A DNA stretch of 64,000 nucleotides from assembly GCF_003369915.1 (NCBI RefSeq), contig NW_022881614.1, positions 35,710,342 to 35,774,341 of the forward strand. Direction: 5' to 3'. The translations under genes and the position numbers were made by a program. The notes beneath the pieces were generated by a model. The model was given only the letters and a program-made list of their open reading frames with translations. It was not told the origin of the DNA and did not search any database. This document shows, piece after piece, positions 14,046 to 24,726 of the stretch. Each line of letters starts with the position of its first letter. The first letter of the stretch is position 1. This stretch comes from Drosophila miranda. Its lineage: Eukaryota; Arthropoda; Insecta; Diptera; Drosophilidae.

Positions 14046-15496
14046 ATGGAAGAGGACGAAAACCTGGCTTTCATGAAGGGCAGCAAGCTCGCCCGATCGC
14101 CAGCAGCTGCGTCAGCTCCAGGAGCAGAGTTACAGAGCATGGACCCGGACGCACGGGAGACCCCTAAGAGGGTACGGGACCCAGCCAGCCCAGAGAGTTT
14201 GCAAAGAAAAACGCCGCCTAAGAGAAGTAAGGCCTGCCAGGAGGCAACCTGCCTCGAAAACCTCCAAGAGCTGGGAAATATCTTGGATGAAGTCCATAGC
14301 AGAATGATGGATAAGAATACGCGCCACATCAGCATGGCGACGAGAAACATGTTCGTGCGAATGAAGGAGCTTCACACGAGCATCAATGAAGCAAGCCAAG
14401 CATCAGCAGCGGGCAGAAGCGCCAGGCACCAAGAGCATGAGCATGGACAAAGAGCAGCAGACAACGACAGTCTGGAAGAAAGATGCCGCGGCGCAAACGG
14501 AGCCGTGGCGTAGGCTAAGCAAGCCACTGGTGGATCCGGGCCCCCCCCCCCCCTCCCCCCACGCGCCCAAGGCAGCCAAAAGGCTCCAACGCAACCAGGA
14601 GGCCGCAGAAGAAAGCCCCGTTGCCGCCACAAGAAGACGTGGCGACGCCCAGCGTTATGAACAAGACTAAGAGCCCCGAGATTCCGGTCAGCGGATGGAG
14701 GGAGGTGGCCAAGAAGACGAGGGCAGCCAAGAAGCCGGCTAGGAAACCTCACCGCCCGGACGCCGTGGTCGTCGAGGCGAAAGGAAAAACCTACAGCGAG
14801 GTGCTGGCCCTGGTTACCCGGAGAGAAGACGGTCAGCTTCAGGACCTGAGTACGAGCGTCAAAAAGGTCCGCCGTACCGCAAATGGTAACCTGCTCCTTG
14901 AGCTGAACAGAGGCGATAAAGAAAGCGCAACAAGGATAAAGGAGAGCCTCGAATCGGTACTGGATGGAGTAGCGGAGGTACGTGCCCTTTCCGAAGACAC
15001 GAGGACGAGGGTGCTAGCGATCAGCGACCTGGACCCGCTAGTAACCACGGAGGACCTTGTGAAGGCCTTAGCGGAACAATTTGCCATCGAAGCCAACTCG
15101 GTGAATGTGAGAAGCCTACGCCCATCATACCGGGACACCCAGACTGCCGTAATTGGACTGCCGAGCAAGGATGCTCAAGTGGTCCTCGGCAAGGGCAAGG
15201 GCAAGGTCAAGGTGGGATGGACGGTATGTAAGATCAAGGAGAAGGACTCGCAGCCTAGATGCTACAAGTGCTTGGAGATTGGGCACATTGCGCCAAACTG
15301 CCATAGTGCGGTGGACCGAACTGGGTGCTGCATTCGCTGCGGCGTCAATGGGCACAAGATAGCAGACTGTCCAAACAAGGCAACCTGCTTCGTCTGCGCC
15401 GGGAGAGGCCGAGAGGACAGAGGCCATCAATCGGGAAGCCGGCAGTGTCCCTTCTCGAAGTTAGGAGAGGTAGCCGGAACAAGAGGATGGAAGTGA
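14046..15496 (+). pseudogene. gag-like ORF1 of non-LTR element, frameshifted
   Basis: Nucleic-acid-binding chaperone ORF. The first block is open from an upstream region through the ATG at 14046 to 14513. The plausible frame then shifts near 14400 (to a block ending at 14670) and again around a 13-base C run at 14541-14553 into the frame that continues to 15496. Near the C-terminus are three Cys/His knuckles: CYKCLEIGHIAPNC (15260-15301), CIRCGVNGHKIADC (15329-15370) and a longer CxxC...H...C motif ending near 15450. Both shifts would inactivate the protein. The homopolymer makes sequencing error a fair alternative for the second one. Confidence 0.75.
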
Positions 15497-18204
15497 TCCA
15501 GCTCAATCTGAATCACTTAGGGCCGCACAGGACCTGCTCCTGCAGAGAACTCAAATCGGACCTGGCCATACTCAGCGAGCCGTACAAATCAGGTGACAAC
15601 GAATCCTGGGCGACCGACAGAACAGCGAAGGCATCCCTGTGGGCATGTGGAGGCGATCCCTGCAAACTCAGCAATGTGCTGGCAGGAGACGGATTTGTGC
15701 GCGCGAGAGCTGGCAACCTATGGGTATACAGCTGCTACCTAGCGCCCAGTCTACCCCTCGAGTCCTTCGCCCGAATCATTGAGGATCTAGCTGAAGACGC
15801 AAGAAACCGCGGGGCAGTCATAATCGCCGGGGACTTTAACGCGTGGGCACACGAGTGGGGCTGTCAAGTCACCAACGCAAGAGGCCGAATCCTGCTAGAA
15901 ACTTTAGCATCGCTAGACCTAGCGCTGCTGAACGAGGGCTCCCAGCAAACCTTCTGCAGCGGTAGTGCTGGGTCAATCATTGACCTAACGTTCGCGAGCC
16001 CTTCGCAGCTGCGCAATGCAAGGTGGCGAATAGGAGACGTGTACACCGGAAGCGACCACGAAGCCATAGTATGCACCATTGGCGAACGCCCCAGACCCAG
16101 CAGATCAAGCGCGAGGAGCAAAGCCTACATCGTGGACACGCTCAACACCAGCGCTCTGGCTAGAAGCCTCGAGACGTGGGAGGCCCTCGGGGACACAAGT
16201 GCCAACGAATCGGCCTACCAGCTCGCCTTGCGAATGGAGGAGGCCTGTGACAGGAGCATGAGACAGCGGAAGCCATTCATGCGGCACAACGAGCCAATCG
16301 TGTGGTGGAACGCCGACATCGACAGTCTCCGGACAACGTGTCTAAGGGCCAGACGAGCAATGCAGAGAGCGCGACGCACGACTCGGTTCGACACATCGCA
16401 TGAGGAGTATAGGACCGCCAGGAAGGCTCTGAAGCATGCAATTCGGAGCAGCAAGCGGGAATGCTTTCTCCAGCTCTGCGACACAGCGGAACAAGACCCC
16501 TGGGGCAGGGCTTACAACACCGTAATGAAGCGGCTAAGTGCCGGGAGCAAGGCGCCAACGGACCCCAGCACCCTCAAGGACATAGTGCACACCCTGTTCC
16601 CCAGCGAGCAACAGAGGCGTCCAGGCCCCTTAGAAAGCGACGCACCGATCACGGGCATCGAAATGATCACGGAAGCGGAGATCCTGGAAGCCGGTAGGAG
16701 CCTGCCCAGCAAAAAAGCCCCAGGCCCGGATGCAATCCCAAATAGGGCTTTAAAACTGGCATTGGCACTACAGCCATCCGCCTTCGCCGAGGTCTTCAAT
16801 AAGTGTCTGCTAGAAGGTACCTTCCCCGATAGGTGGAAGATTCAAAAGCTACTGCTGCTCAACAAGCCAGGGAAACCACCAGGCGAGCCTTCTTCGTACA
16901 GACCAATTTGTCTCCTGGACAACGCGGGGAAGGTATGCAAAAAGCTCATTGCACGTCGGCTTAGCCGTGCCATTGAAGATGCCGGCGGCTTGTCGCCCAA
17001 CCAGTATGGCTTCCGGAAAGGCAGATCAACCCTGGATGCCATTGGCATAGTCACCAACATAGCGGAGAATGCAATAAGTGGGACCCCCTGGAGAGCGGGC
17101 CAAAAGCAGTACTGCCTGCTGGTTACCATGGATATTAAAAACGCTTTCAACTCTGCGGACTGGGATAAAACGATGGAAGCCCTACGGAGGCTACGGATCC
17201 CGGAATACCTCCTGAGAATAGTGGACAGCTACCTCAGTGAGAGGGTGCTGCTGTACGAGACGAGCGAAGGGATAAGATCGTATATAGTGACTGCTGGAGT
17301 CCCGCAGGGGTCGGTGCTGGGGCCGCTCCTGTGGAATACGATGTATGATGGAGTTCTGCGACTGAAGCTTCCCGAGGGCACGACGGTCGTCGGGTTTGCC
17401 GATGACGTCGCCATCGTAGTGGTAGCCAAGGACCTTGCAGCAGTTGAAGCAGCTGCAAACGGGGCAATCCGTGCCGTGGAGACGTGGCTCGCCATAGCGG
17501 GATTACAGCTGGCGGCCCACAAGACCGAGGCTGTTCTGATTAGCAGCAGGAAGAAGGTGGAGACGGCCCGAGTGTCGGTCGGCGGACACGACATTACTTC
17601 GCAAAGGGCTCTTAAATACCTAGGAGTAATGCTGGACACTAGGCTTTCATTTAGAGAGCACTTGGAGTACGCCAACACAAAAGCCGCACAGACTTGCCGA
17701 GCACTCTCGCGAATCCTGCTCAACACCAGGGGGCCAAAGCAAGCAAGGAAAAAGCTGATCACCAGCGTCGTCTCCTCTCAGCTCCTGTATGCTGCCGCAG
17801 TGTGGTCCAAAGCGACGAAGGTGCCGAGCTATATGCGAGGAGTCGAAGCAACGCACCGCTTATGTGCCATCAGGATCGCCTGCGCATTTAGAACAATATC
17901 TGACGACGCAGTACTGGTCATCGCGGGACTAGTCCCAATAGCAGAGCAAGCGAGGGAAAGGGCCGAGGTGTACGAGCTATCTCGCAGGGACACCCACAAT
18001 CCTCCCACCGGAGTCGAGAGAGAATCACCCAGGCACGAGACCGTCAGGAGGTGGCAGATGAAGTGGGATTCCTCGACTAAAGGACGCTGGACCCACCAGC
18101 TGATTCCGGATATCAAGCTGTGGTTGCGGAGAGGGAAAGCAAAGTGTCGTTGGAGTAAGGAGGAACGTCTGTGCGAAGCAATGCTTTGCGGCCGTACCGC
18201 ATAG
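15487..18204 (+). CDS. ORF2: AP endonuclease / reverse transcriptase of non-LTR element
   Basis: 905 codons open from the ATG at 15487, which overlaps the ORF1 stop (TGA 15494-15496) by ten bases. The N-terminal AP-endonuclease shows SEPYKSG, GDFNAWAHEWG (from 15829) and GSDHEA (near 16050). The RT shows KAPGPDAIPN, YRPICLLDNAGKV, QYGFRKGRSTLDAI, GVPQGSVLGPLLWN and the catalytic FADD (about 17395-17406), then KYLGVMLDTRLSF. The enzyme would nick target DNA and prime reverse transcription there. The chain stops soon after KGRWTHQLIPDIKLWL, short of the expected C-terminal zinc motif, so it is probably truncated. The ATG overlapping ORF1 suggests reinitiation or ATGA-type coupling. Confidence 0.85.
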   Translation: MEVIQLNLNHLGPHRTCSCRELKSDLAILSEPYKSGDNESWATDRTAKASLWACGGDPCKLSNVLAGDGFVRARAGNLWVYSCYLAPSLPLESFARIIEDLAEDARNRGAVIIAGDFNAWAHEWGCQVTNARGRILLETLASLDLALLNEGSQQTFCSGSAGSIIDLTFASPSQLRNARWRIGDVYTGSDHEAIVCTIGERPRPSRSSARSKAYIVDTLNTSALARSLETWEALGDTSANESAYQLALRMEEACDRSMRQRKPFMRHNEPIVWWNADIDSLRTTCLRARRAMQRARRTTRFDTSHEEYRTARKALKHAIRSSKRECFLQLCDTAEQDPWGRAYNTVMKRLSAGSKAPTDPSTLKDIVHTLFPSEQQRRPGPLESDAPITGIEMITEAEILEAGRSLPSKKAPGPDAIPNRALKLALALQPSAFAEVFNKCLLEGTFPDRWKIQKLLLLNKPGKPPGEPSSYRPICLLDNAGKVCKKLIARRLSRAIEDAGGLSPNQYGFRKGRSTLDAIGIVTNIAENAISGTPWRAGQKQYCLLVTMDIKNAFNSADWDKTMEALRRLRIPEYLLRIVDSYLSERVLLYETSEGIRSYIVTAGVPQGSVLGPLLWNTMYDGVLRLKLPEGTTVVGFADDVAIVVVAKDLAAVEAAANGAIRAVETWLAIAGLQLAAHKTEAVLISSRKKVETARVSVGGHDITSQRALKYLGVMLDTRLSFREHLEYANTKAAQTCRALSRILLNTRGPKQARKKLITSVVSSQLLYAAAVWSKATKVPSYMRGVEATHRLCAIRIACAFRTISDDAVLVIAGLVPIAEQARERAEVYELSRRDTHNPPTGVERESPRHETVRRWQMKWDSSTKGRWTHQLIPDIKLWLRRGKAKCRWSKEERLCEAMLCGRTA

Positions 18205-18274
18205 CTACGCCCCATTACCCCACCAACAAACCACAGTCCCAGACCCCCACAACTAGTTGCTAACCTTATATAAG

Positions 18275-19393
18275 AACGAGGGGGAACGTTGTGAGTTGCT
18301 GCGTACACCGCAACTCTACAGTTATACCCGATACTAAGTCAGTATGGCTCACCTCCGGCAGACGCCGCTAATATTAAACGACACGACAAAGAGTGCGTGC
18401 GAGTGAGACAGAAAATCAGTCTGAGCGTGACGTCGGGCGCTGCGTGGCCACTGCAAATTAATTTCTTGCTTTTGGCTACAAAAATGATCCGATCTGATCC
18501 AGATTCAGCAATCTGATAGATATAGTCATTATCTATGATTCTGCGTTTTTAGTTTTCTCGAATGTGCAATATTGTGGATGCAACAGATTTTCGTTCTTTG
18601 TGGGGGCGGAAGGGGGTGGGGCGAAATTCTGAGATAAACGTTTTATAGCGAGATCTAACAGAAGTGCGGATACCAAATTTGGTTACTCTAGCCTTAATAG
18701 TCTCTGAGATTTGTGGATGCCCCAGATTTTCGTCCTTTGCGGGGGCGGAAGGGGGTGTGGCGAAATTTGGACACGAAACGGTCAAGGTCCGATATATTAG
18801 GAGTGTGGATACCAAATTTGGTTGCTCTAGCTTTTGTAGTCTCTGAGATCTAGGCGCTAATGTTTTACTCTAAGCAAAGCCGCCTATGCTACGTGTGTGT
18901 TAGAGAGAGACAGGGCGAAAAAAAATGAAATTGTTTTCTTGATTCTGGCTATAATAATTATACGATCTGGTTGAGATTTTACACTCTATAATATATAGTC
19001 ATCCTCTACGATTCTGCGTTTTTGGCTTTATCGTATCTTTAAAAATGTCAATGCCACAGATTTTCGTCCTTTGTGGGGGCGGAAGTGGGCGGGGCGAAGT
19101 TTTGAAATATTTTTGTAACAGTGACATATCACAGAAGTCTGGATACAAAACATCGTTGCTCTAGCTCTTATAGTCTTTGAGCACTAGGCGCTGAAGGGGA
19201 CGGACAGATGGACGGACGGACAGACGGACAGACGGACAGACAGACAGGGCTCAATCGACTCGGCTATTGATGCTGATCAAGAATATATATACTTTATGGG
19301 GTCGGAAACGATTCCTTCTGGACGTTACACACATCCACTTTTACCACAAATCTAATATACCCCAATAGTCATTTTGAGTATCGGGTATAAAAA
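18275..19393 (+). mobile_element. SGM/ISY/DINE-1-like element E3
   Basis: Full-length plus-orientation copy from AACGAGGGGG to GGGTATAAAAA, with a GGAC/AGAC microsatellite near 19198-19245. The 3' half shares private variants with E4 (for example AATGTCAATGCC before the fourth internal repeat). The 5' half resembles E5 and E6 instead. Confidence 0.7.
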
Positions 19394-21198
19394 GAAAGAA
19401 AAATTTAAGTGAGAAAATTGTTTTACTTCACCACCAACAATGTGTATAGCGGAAGGCGCCAAACAAGAGTTCACCCCTCTCCCCCTCCTGCGTGGCGCGG
19501 ATTTTTTTGCCGGAGCTCGTGATAAACACAACCGCACTTGGAAAACACTCAAACGCAATCATCTTGTGTCTTTATGTGTGTGTGTGTGTGTGTGTGTGCG
19601 ATGACATGCCGCCCGACTGTGAATCATAATTGCAAACAAATCAAGTGGACAGACGGTTGCAATTAGGGCTTACATGTGGTCATAGATCGATGCCTTTCAC
19701 CCGAGCCCAGCATGGAACGCCTGCAAAAGGGTACGTGTATCTCTGAATATTCACAGCATCGAAAGTGAAATTTTCGTTTGCCTATAATCCATACTTGGCC
19801 ACGACCAAAAGAAACCAAAGAGTCGTAAAACACTCATTTCAGGCTAATCAAATGCATTCGTGGGTTCACGTTTGTGCTTCGCTGAGACACAAACCATATG
19901 TTAATCATATCCAAATGGGATTATTCAACCTTTAATGATATATCATCCATCAGGAAATTGGCCAATCGGATGCCGAACTCAAAGCTAACAACAAACATCG
20001 AATGCTCTCCAGTTAATAATTAAATCCAATAGATCATGGTAGACGGTAGGGAAGTGAAAGAGTCGATGTTACGGAATTTTAATGTCATTAATTACCTGTT
20101 TGGGCGACAGATGGAGCATGGCAGATGATCTGCAGAATGAATAATCGATTGTTCGTACAGTTACAGAATGGATATTCATCCACAAAGTGAAAACTTGAGT
20201 GTTTGTGTGCTGTTGAAACGATTTTCAGATGTTACATAATTTCTCTGGAAATCTTCCCATTTTAAAGGGGTTTACGAGTGTCACAGATATCTGAAAATGT
20301 GTATTACGTGGATTAGAGGGTCAAAAAATCAGCGATAAGTAACCCAAATAGAATCGACCGAGGGTCAATGAACTATGGAGATTCACCTGTCTACCGCCTA
20401 TGGAGCTAGGATAACTTATTTCCCAATACTTAACACTTGCGCTTTTTTTTTTTGCTTTCCATCATTGCAGATGTTGAAGTGCCCTTCGATGTGGCTGCAG
20501 CTGGTCTTGGGCTTGGCCTGCCTGGGCGCAGTGGCATTGCAGTCCCTCCAGTCGTTTCCCAAGCTGTGCGACGTGAATAACTTTGACGACTTCTTGGCCC
20601 AAACTGGCAAGATTTACGGGGACGAAGGCGAGCGGGCATACCGCGAGAGTATCTTTGTGGCGAAGAAGTCCCTGATCGACCTGAACAATAGGAATGCGGA
20701 CGGTGGCTTCTCCGGCTACCGCCTGTACCTCAATCCGCTGGCCGACTTGACCAAGAAGGAGATTGCCACGCTTCTTGGATCGAAGGTCTCCGAGAGTGGC
20801 GAGTAAGTAGCACACAATATATGACGCAATCAAATCCCATAAAGGGGGAGACCAGTGCTTGAATAATTAGCACCCATCTCATAAATAACGAACTGGTTTT
20901 CTGAGCATATTCCCCGTGCGTTAGCCTTAGCATAGGCCAGAAGGAGGAGCAGCTTTATGTTTTTGCGGATCCAGTTCGGAGGTCTCTTGAATTAATTCTG
21001 TTTGGGTATTTCCGAGTCATTCACTTATCATTCGCTTATCAAGAGCAAAACAGCTACACAATTTTGGCAATGCTTGAAAGATAATGGTGTTAGCTATGAA
21101 TCAGAGTATTCGTTTAATATTCATTTTCCCAGTACTCAATTTTGGCAGTCCATTGGAGTGTATTCCATAGTTCAAGTTTGGTGCAGTATTTATTCAGA
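19394..21198 (+). repeat. inverted-duplication arm 2 (single-copy core)
   Basis: Inverted copy of 10932-12746, with a (TG)n run at about 19577-19598. It carries the 5' flank and exon 1 of the cathepsin gene but no exon 2. Scattered single-base differences and small indels separate the arms, so the duplication is recent but not brand new. Confidence 0.85.
20471..20802 (+). pseudogene. orphan duplicate of cathepsin 5' exon
   Basis: 332-nt copy of the exon at 11337-11668, same ATG, same GA/GTAAGT donor, open throughout, with one noticed replacement (Ser to Gly in the DESERA/DEGERA segment). It encodes a signal peptide and I29-type propeptide only. The partner exon is not downstream: two SGM elements and non-coding DNA follow to 24700. 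If spliced to nothing it would read through to a stop right after the donor (143-residue frame if started upstream). A secreted free propeptide that inhibits cathepsins is conceivable but speculative. Confidence 0.7.
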
Positions 21199-22309
21199 AA
21201 CGAGGGGGAACGTTGTGAGTTGCTGCGGACACCGCAACTCTACGGTTATACCCGATATTAAGTCAGTATGGCTCTCCTCCGGCAGACGCCGCTAATATTA
21301 AACGACACGACAAAGAGTGCGTGCGAGAGAGACAGAAAATCAGTCTGAGCGTGACGTCGGGCGCTGCGTAGCCACTGCAAATTGATTTGTTCCTATTGGC
21401 TATAAAAATGATCTGATCTGATCCAGATTCAGCAATCTGATAGATATGGTCATTATCTTTGATTCTGCGTTCTTAGTTTTCTCGAATGTGCAGTATTGTG
21501 GATGCAACAGATTTTCGTCCTTTGTGTGGGCGGAAGGGGGTGGGGCGAAATTTTGAGATACACGTTTTATAGTAAGATCTAACAGGAGTGCGAATACCAA
21601 ATTTGGTTACCCTAGCCTTAATAGTCTCTGAGATTTTTGAATATCCCCAGATTTTCGTCCTTTGCGGGGGCGGAAGGGGGTGTGGCGAAATTTTGAAACA
21701 AACTCGTCTCGGTCCGATATATTAGGAGTGTGGATACCAAATTTGGTTGCTCTAGCTTTTGTAGTCTCTGAGATCTAGGCGCTAATGTTTTACTCTAAGC
21801 AAAGCCGCCTATGCTACGTGTGTGTTAGAGAGAGACAGGGCGAAAAAAAATGAAATTGATATCTTGATTCTGGCTATAATAATTATACGATCTGGTTGAG
21901 ATTTTACACTCTATAATATATAGTCATCCTCTACGATTCTGCGTTTTTGGCCTTATCGTATCTTTAAAAATGTCAATGCCACAGATTTTCGTCCTTTGTG
22001 GGGGCGGAAGTGGGCGGGGCGAAGTTTTGAAATATTTTTGTAGCAGTGACATATCACAGAAGTCTGGATCCAAAACATCGTTGCTCTAGCTCTTATAGTC
22101 TTTGAGCACTAGGCGCTGAAGGGGACGGACAGACGGACAGACGGACGGACGGACAGACAGACAGGGCTCAACCGACTCGGCTATTGATGCTGATCAAGAA
22201 TATATATACTTTATGGGGTCGGAAACGATTCCTTCTGGACGTTACACACATCCACTTTTACCACAAATCTAATATACCCCAATACTCATTTTGAGTATCG
22301 GGTATAAAA
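21199..22309 (+). mobile_element. SGM/ISY/DINE-1-like element E4 (chimeric)
   Basis: The 5' part, to about 21840, matches E1 including private variants (TATCTTTGATTCT; TTTTTGAATATCCCC). The 3' part matches E3 (CTCTATAATATATAGTC; AATGTCAATGCC) and not E1. This points to recombination or conversion inside the element. Its end abuts E5 with no spacer. Confidence 0.7.
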
Positions 22310-23378
22310 AACGAGGGGGAACGTTGTGAGTTGCTGCGGACACCGCAACTCTACAGTTATACCCGATACTAAGTCAATATGGCTCTCCTCCGGCAGACGC
22401 CGCTAATATTAAACGACACGACAAAGAGTGCGTGCGAGAGAGACAGAAAATCAGTCTGAGCGTGACGTCGGGCGCTGCGTGGCCACTGCAAATTGATTTC
22501 TTGCTTTTGGCTACAAAAATGATCCGATCTGATCCAGATTCAGCAATCTGATAGATATAGTCATTATCTATGATTCTGCGTTTTTAGTTTTCTCGAATGT
22601 GCAATATTGTGGATGCAACAGATTTTCGTCCTTTGTGGGGGTGGAAGGGTGTGGGGCGAAATTCTGAGATATACGTTTTATAGTGAGATCTAACAGAAGT
22701 GTGGATACAAAATTTTGTTACTCTAGCCGTAATAGTCTCTGAGATTTGTGGATGCCCCAGATTTTCGTACTTTGCGGGTGCGGAAGGGGGTGGGCGAAAT
22801 TTGGACACGAAACGGTCAAGGTCCGATATCACAGGAGTGTGGATACCAAATTTGGTTGCTCTGGCTCTTATAGGTTCTGAGATCCTTGAACTCATATTTT
22901 GCAATTGGCAAAACCGACCATGAAACCTGTGTGTTAGAGAGAGACAGAGCGAGAAAGAATGAAATTGTTTTCTTGATTCTGGCTATAATAATTATACGAT
23001 CTGGTTGCGTTTTTGGTTTTATCGTATCTTTAAAAATGTGGATGCCACAGATTTTCGTCTTTTGTGGGGGCGGAAGTGGGCGGGGCGAAAATTTGAAATA
23101 TTTTTGTAGCAGTGACATATCACAGAAGTCTGGATCCAAAACATCGTTGCTCTAGCTCTTATAGTCTTTGAGCACTATGCGCTGAAGGGGACGGACAGAC
23201 GGACAGACGGACGGACGGACAGACAGACATGGCTCAATCGACTCGGCTATTGATGCTGATCAAGAATATATATACTTTATGGGGTCGGAAACGATTCCTT
23301 CTGGACGTTACACACATCCACTTTTACCACAAATCTAATATACCCCAATACTCATTTTGAGTATCGGGTATAAAAAAA
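22310..23378 (+). mobile_element. SGM/ISY/DINE-1-like element E5, head-to-tail with E4
   Basis: Plus-orientation copy starting immediately after the GGGTATAAAA end of E4. It lacks the ~50-bp stretch (GAGATTTTACACTC...) between CTGGTTG and CGTTTTTGG that other copies have. The sequence type is close to E6 (TTGCTTTTGGCTACAAAAATG; ATTTTGCAATTGGC). Confidence 0.7.
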
Positions 23379-24675
23379 CATAAAGACACAAAAACAGCCA
23401 ATCACCTTTTACAACATATACGTATTCGAGAGATATCTCTTTCGCGTTCACAGATCCAACCGAAGATGCTGCCGACTCGGACTCCGCTCAGGTTATAAGC
23501 AAAGCTCGACGATGGGGCTTAGATTTATATAGTTGGTGGTTGGAGGGGACTTCCCCCCGCCATGGACTCTGATACAAACTTGGATTGGGCCAAAACCAGA
23601 TGTTCACAAATGTGAACATTTTCGAACACGAATCTGGCATGAGGTAAAGATGTGTATTGTGGTTGGTGCCATCGCATGGTTATTTGTAAATGTACATGTA
23701 TGTATATGGTTTATTTACAATAAAATATACATGTTTTTAATAAATATTAAATGAGAGTGAATTTCCGTCCATTTTTTATCCACGTTCCGTATCTTGGAAT
23801 ATAATAAGTTTACTGAGTAATCTTGTTTCAAATTTAATAGATAGGGAACGCTTTTCATAACAGTATTAGAAAGGGAAAATTGCTCTGAGAATTCTGGGTT
23901 CTACACACATCTCATATGTCCCAAAAACGCATCGACTTCTGGGTACACGAATCAACTAATAATTGAGTATATTCGGTAATTCGGTATATGCACTGGATGA
24001 ATGCTAATTGAATCGACTCAGAATACAGGCCAGACTCATTCATTTAGCCAAATGTATTTATACACACTAGCTTCCTATTGGCCAGGTCTTTTGGTCCATT
24101 TACTAAGCGCAGATGCTGAAAAGTTCAACGACTAATGTGGTTATAAGTAAGTCTCGTCTCAAGATGCACAGTTTATCGCCAGATTCCGCTGGCTAAAATC
24201 TCTGAATTACATAATTTAGCACTTGGTATTCAACAATTTAGAGAAGACAACAAACAAACAATCATATAAATGTTGCAATATTTATGAGGCCCATGAACAA
24301 GAGGCCCATGAATATGATTAATCATGCCTGCCCATAAAGAGAGAGAGAACCCCTAAACGGGGCGTGATTAGAGCTGGCGAATCGAAACGAGGAACGAGGA
24401 ACGAGGGCTCATTTGACAAGTTTATTGGGCAAATAGTGCGCCGCACCCTGGACGCTTCTTGAGGCTCTCCTCTAACGGGGTTTATCGTCACGTTACGAGT
24501 GTCTTCTGCTGCTTCCATCTGCCGTGGGGCAAGTGCGAATTCGAGGCTGCTCGGCATGGGGCAGGGGCAGGGGCAGACGCATAGAAATCTATTTACACTT
24601 TTCTTGCGAAAGTGACTTACTTCTATTGTATTTGCGTTTGCAATCAGAAGGAGAGTTACCACCGACAACTGTCCG
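23379..24675. other. non-coding upstream region of the pseudoprotease gene
   Basis: About 1.3 kb without a convincing open frame. AT-rich with no clear repeat. Presumably holds enhancers for the gene at 24727. Nothing else recognised. Confidence 0.4.
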
Positions 24676-24715
24676 TATATAAGGCCCGTCGAGTGGTTCT
24701 TTCGGGCATCAGTTT
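24676..24715 (+). promoter_or_regulatory. TATA box and initiator of the pseudoprotease gene
   Basis: TATATAAG at 24676-24683 is followed by an initiator-like TCAGTTT with its A at 24711, 35 bases from the start of the TATA box and 16 bases before the ATG. Spacing is slightly long but fits a focused TATA/Inr promoter with a very short leader, common in Drosophila tissue-specific secreted proteins. Confidence 0.55.
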
Positions 24716-24726
24716 CGGAATTCGTC

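Larger units (their letters stand above)
13831..18274 (+). mobile_element. non-LTR retrotransposon, R1-clade-like, damaged
   Basis: About 4.4 kb with two overlapping open reading regions: a gag-like ORF1 with three CCHC-type knuckles, and ORF2 with an AP-endonuclease and reverse transcriptase and no recognisable RNase H. That layout is typical of the R1/TRAS group; Jockey- or LOA-type elements are alternatives. There is no poly(A) or simple-repeat tail before 18275, and the ORF2 C-terminus lacks the usual terminal Cys/His motif, so the 3' end is probably truncated. SGM elements in opposite orientation flank it on both sides. Confidence 0.8.

Noticed and set aside
17229-17762. 177-residue minus-strand frame inside ORF2
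   Set aside because: Shadow of the RT frame; the plus strand carries all RT motifs.
19198-19250. Regular GGACGGACAGAC repeats suggesting an array
   Set aside because: Simple tetranucleotide-type microsatellite of the SGM 3' end; no spacers, so not CRISPR-like.
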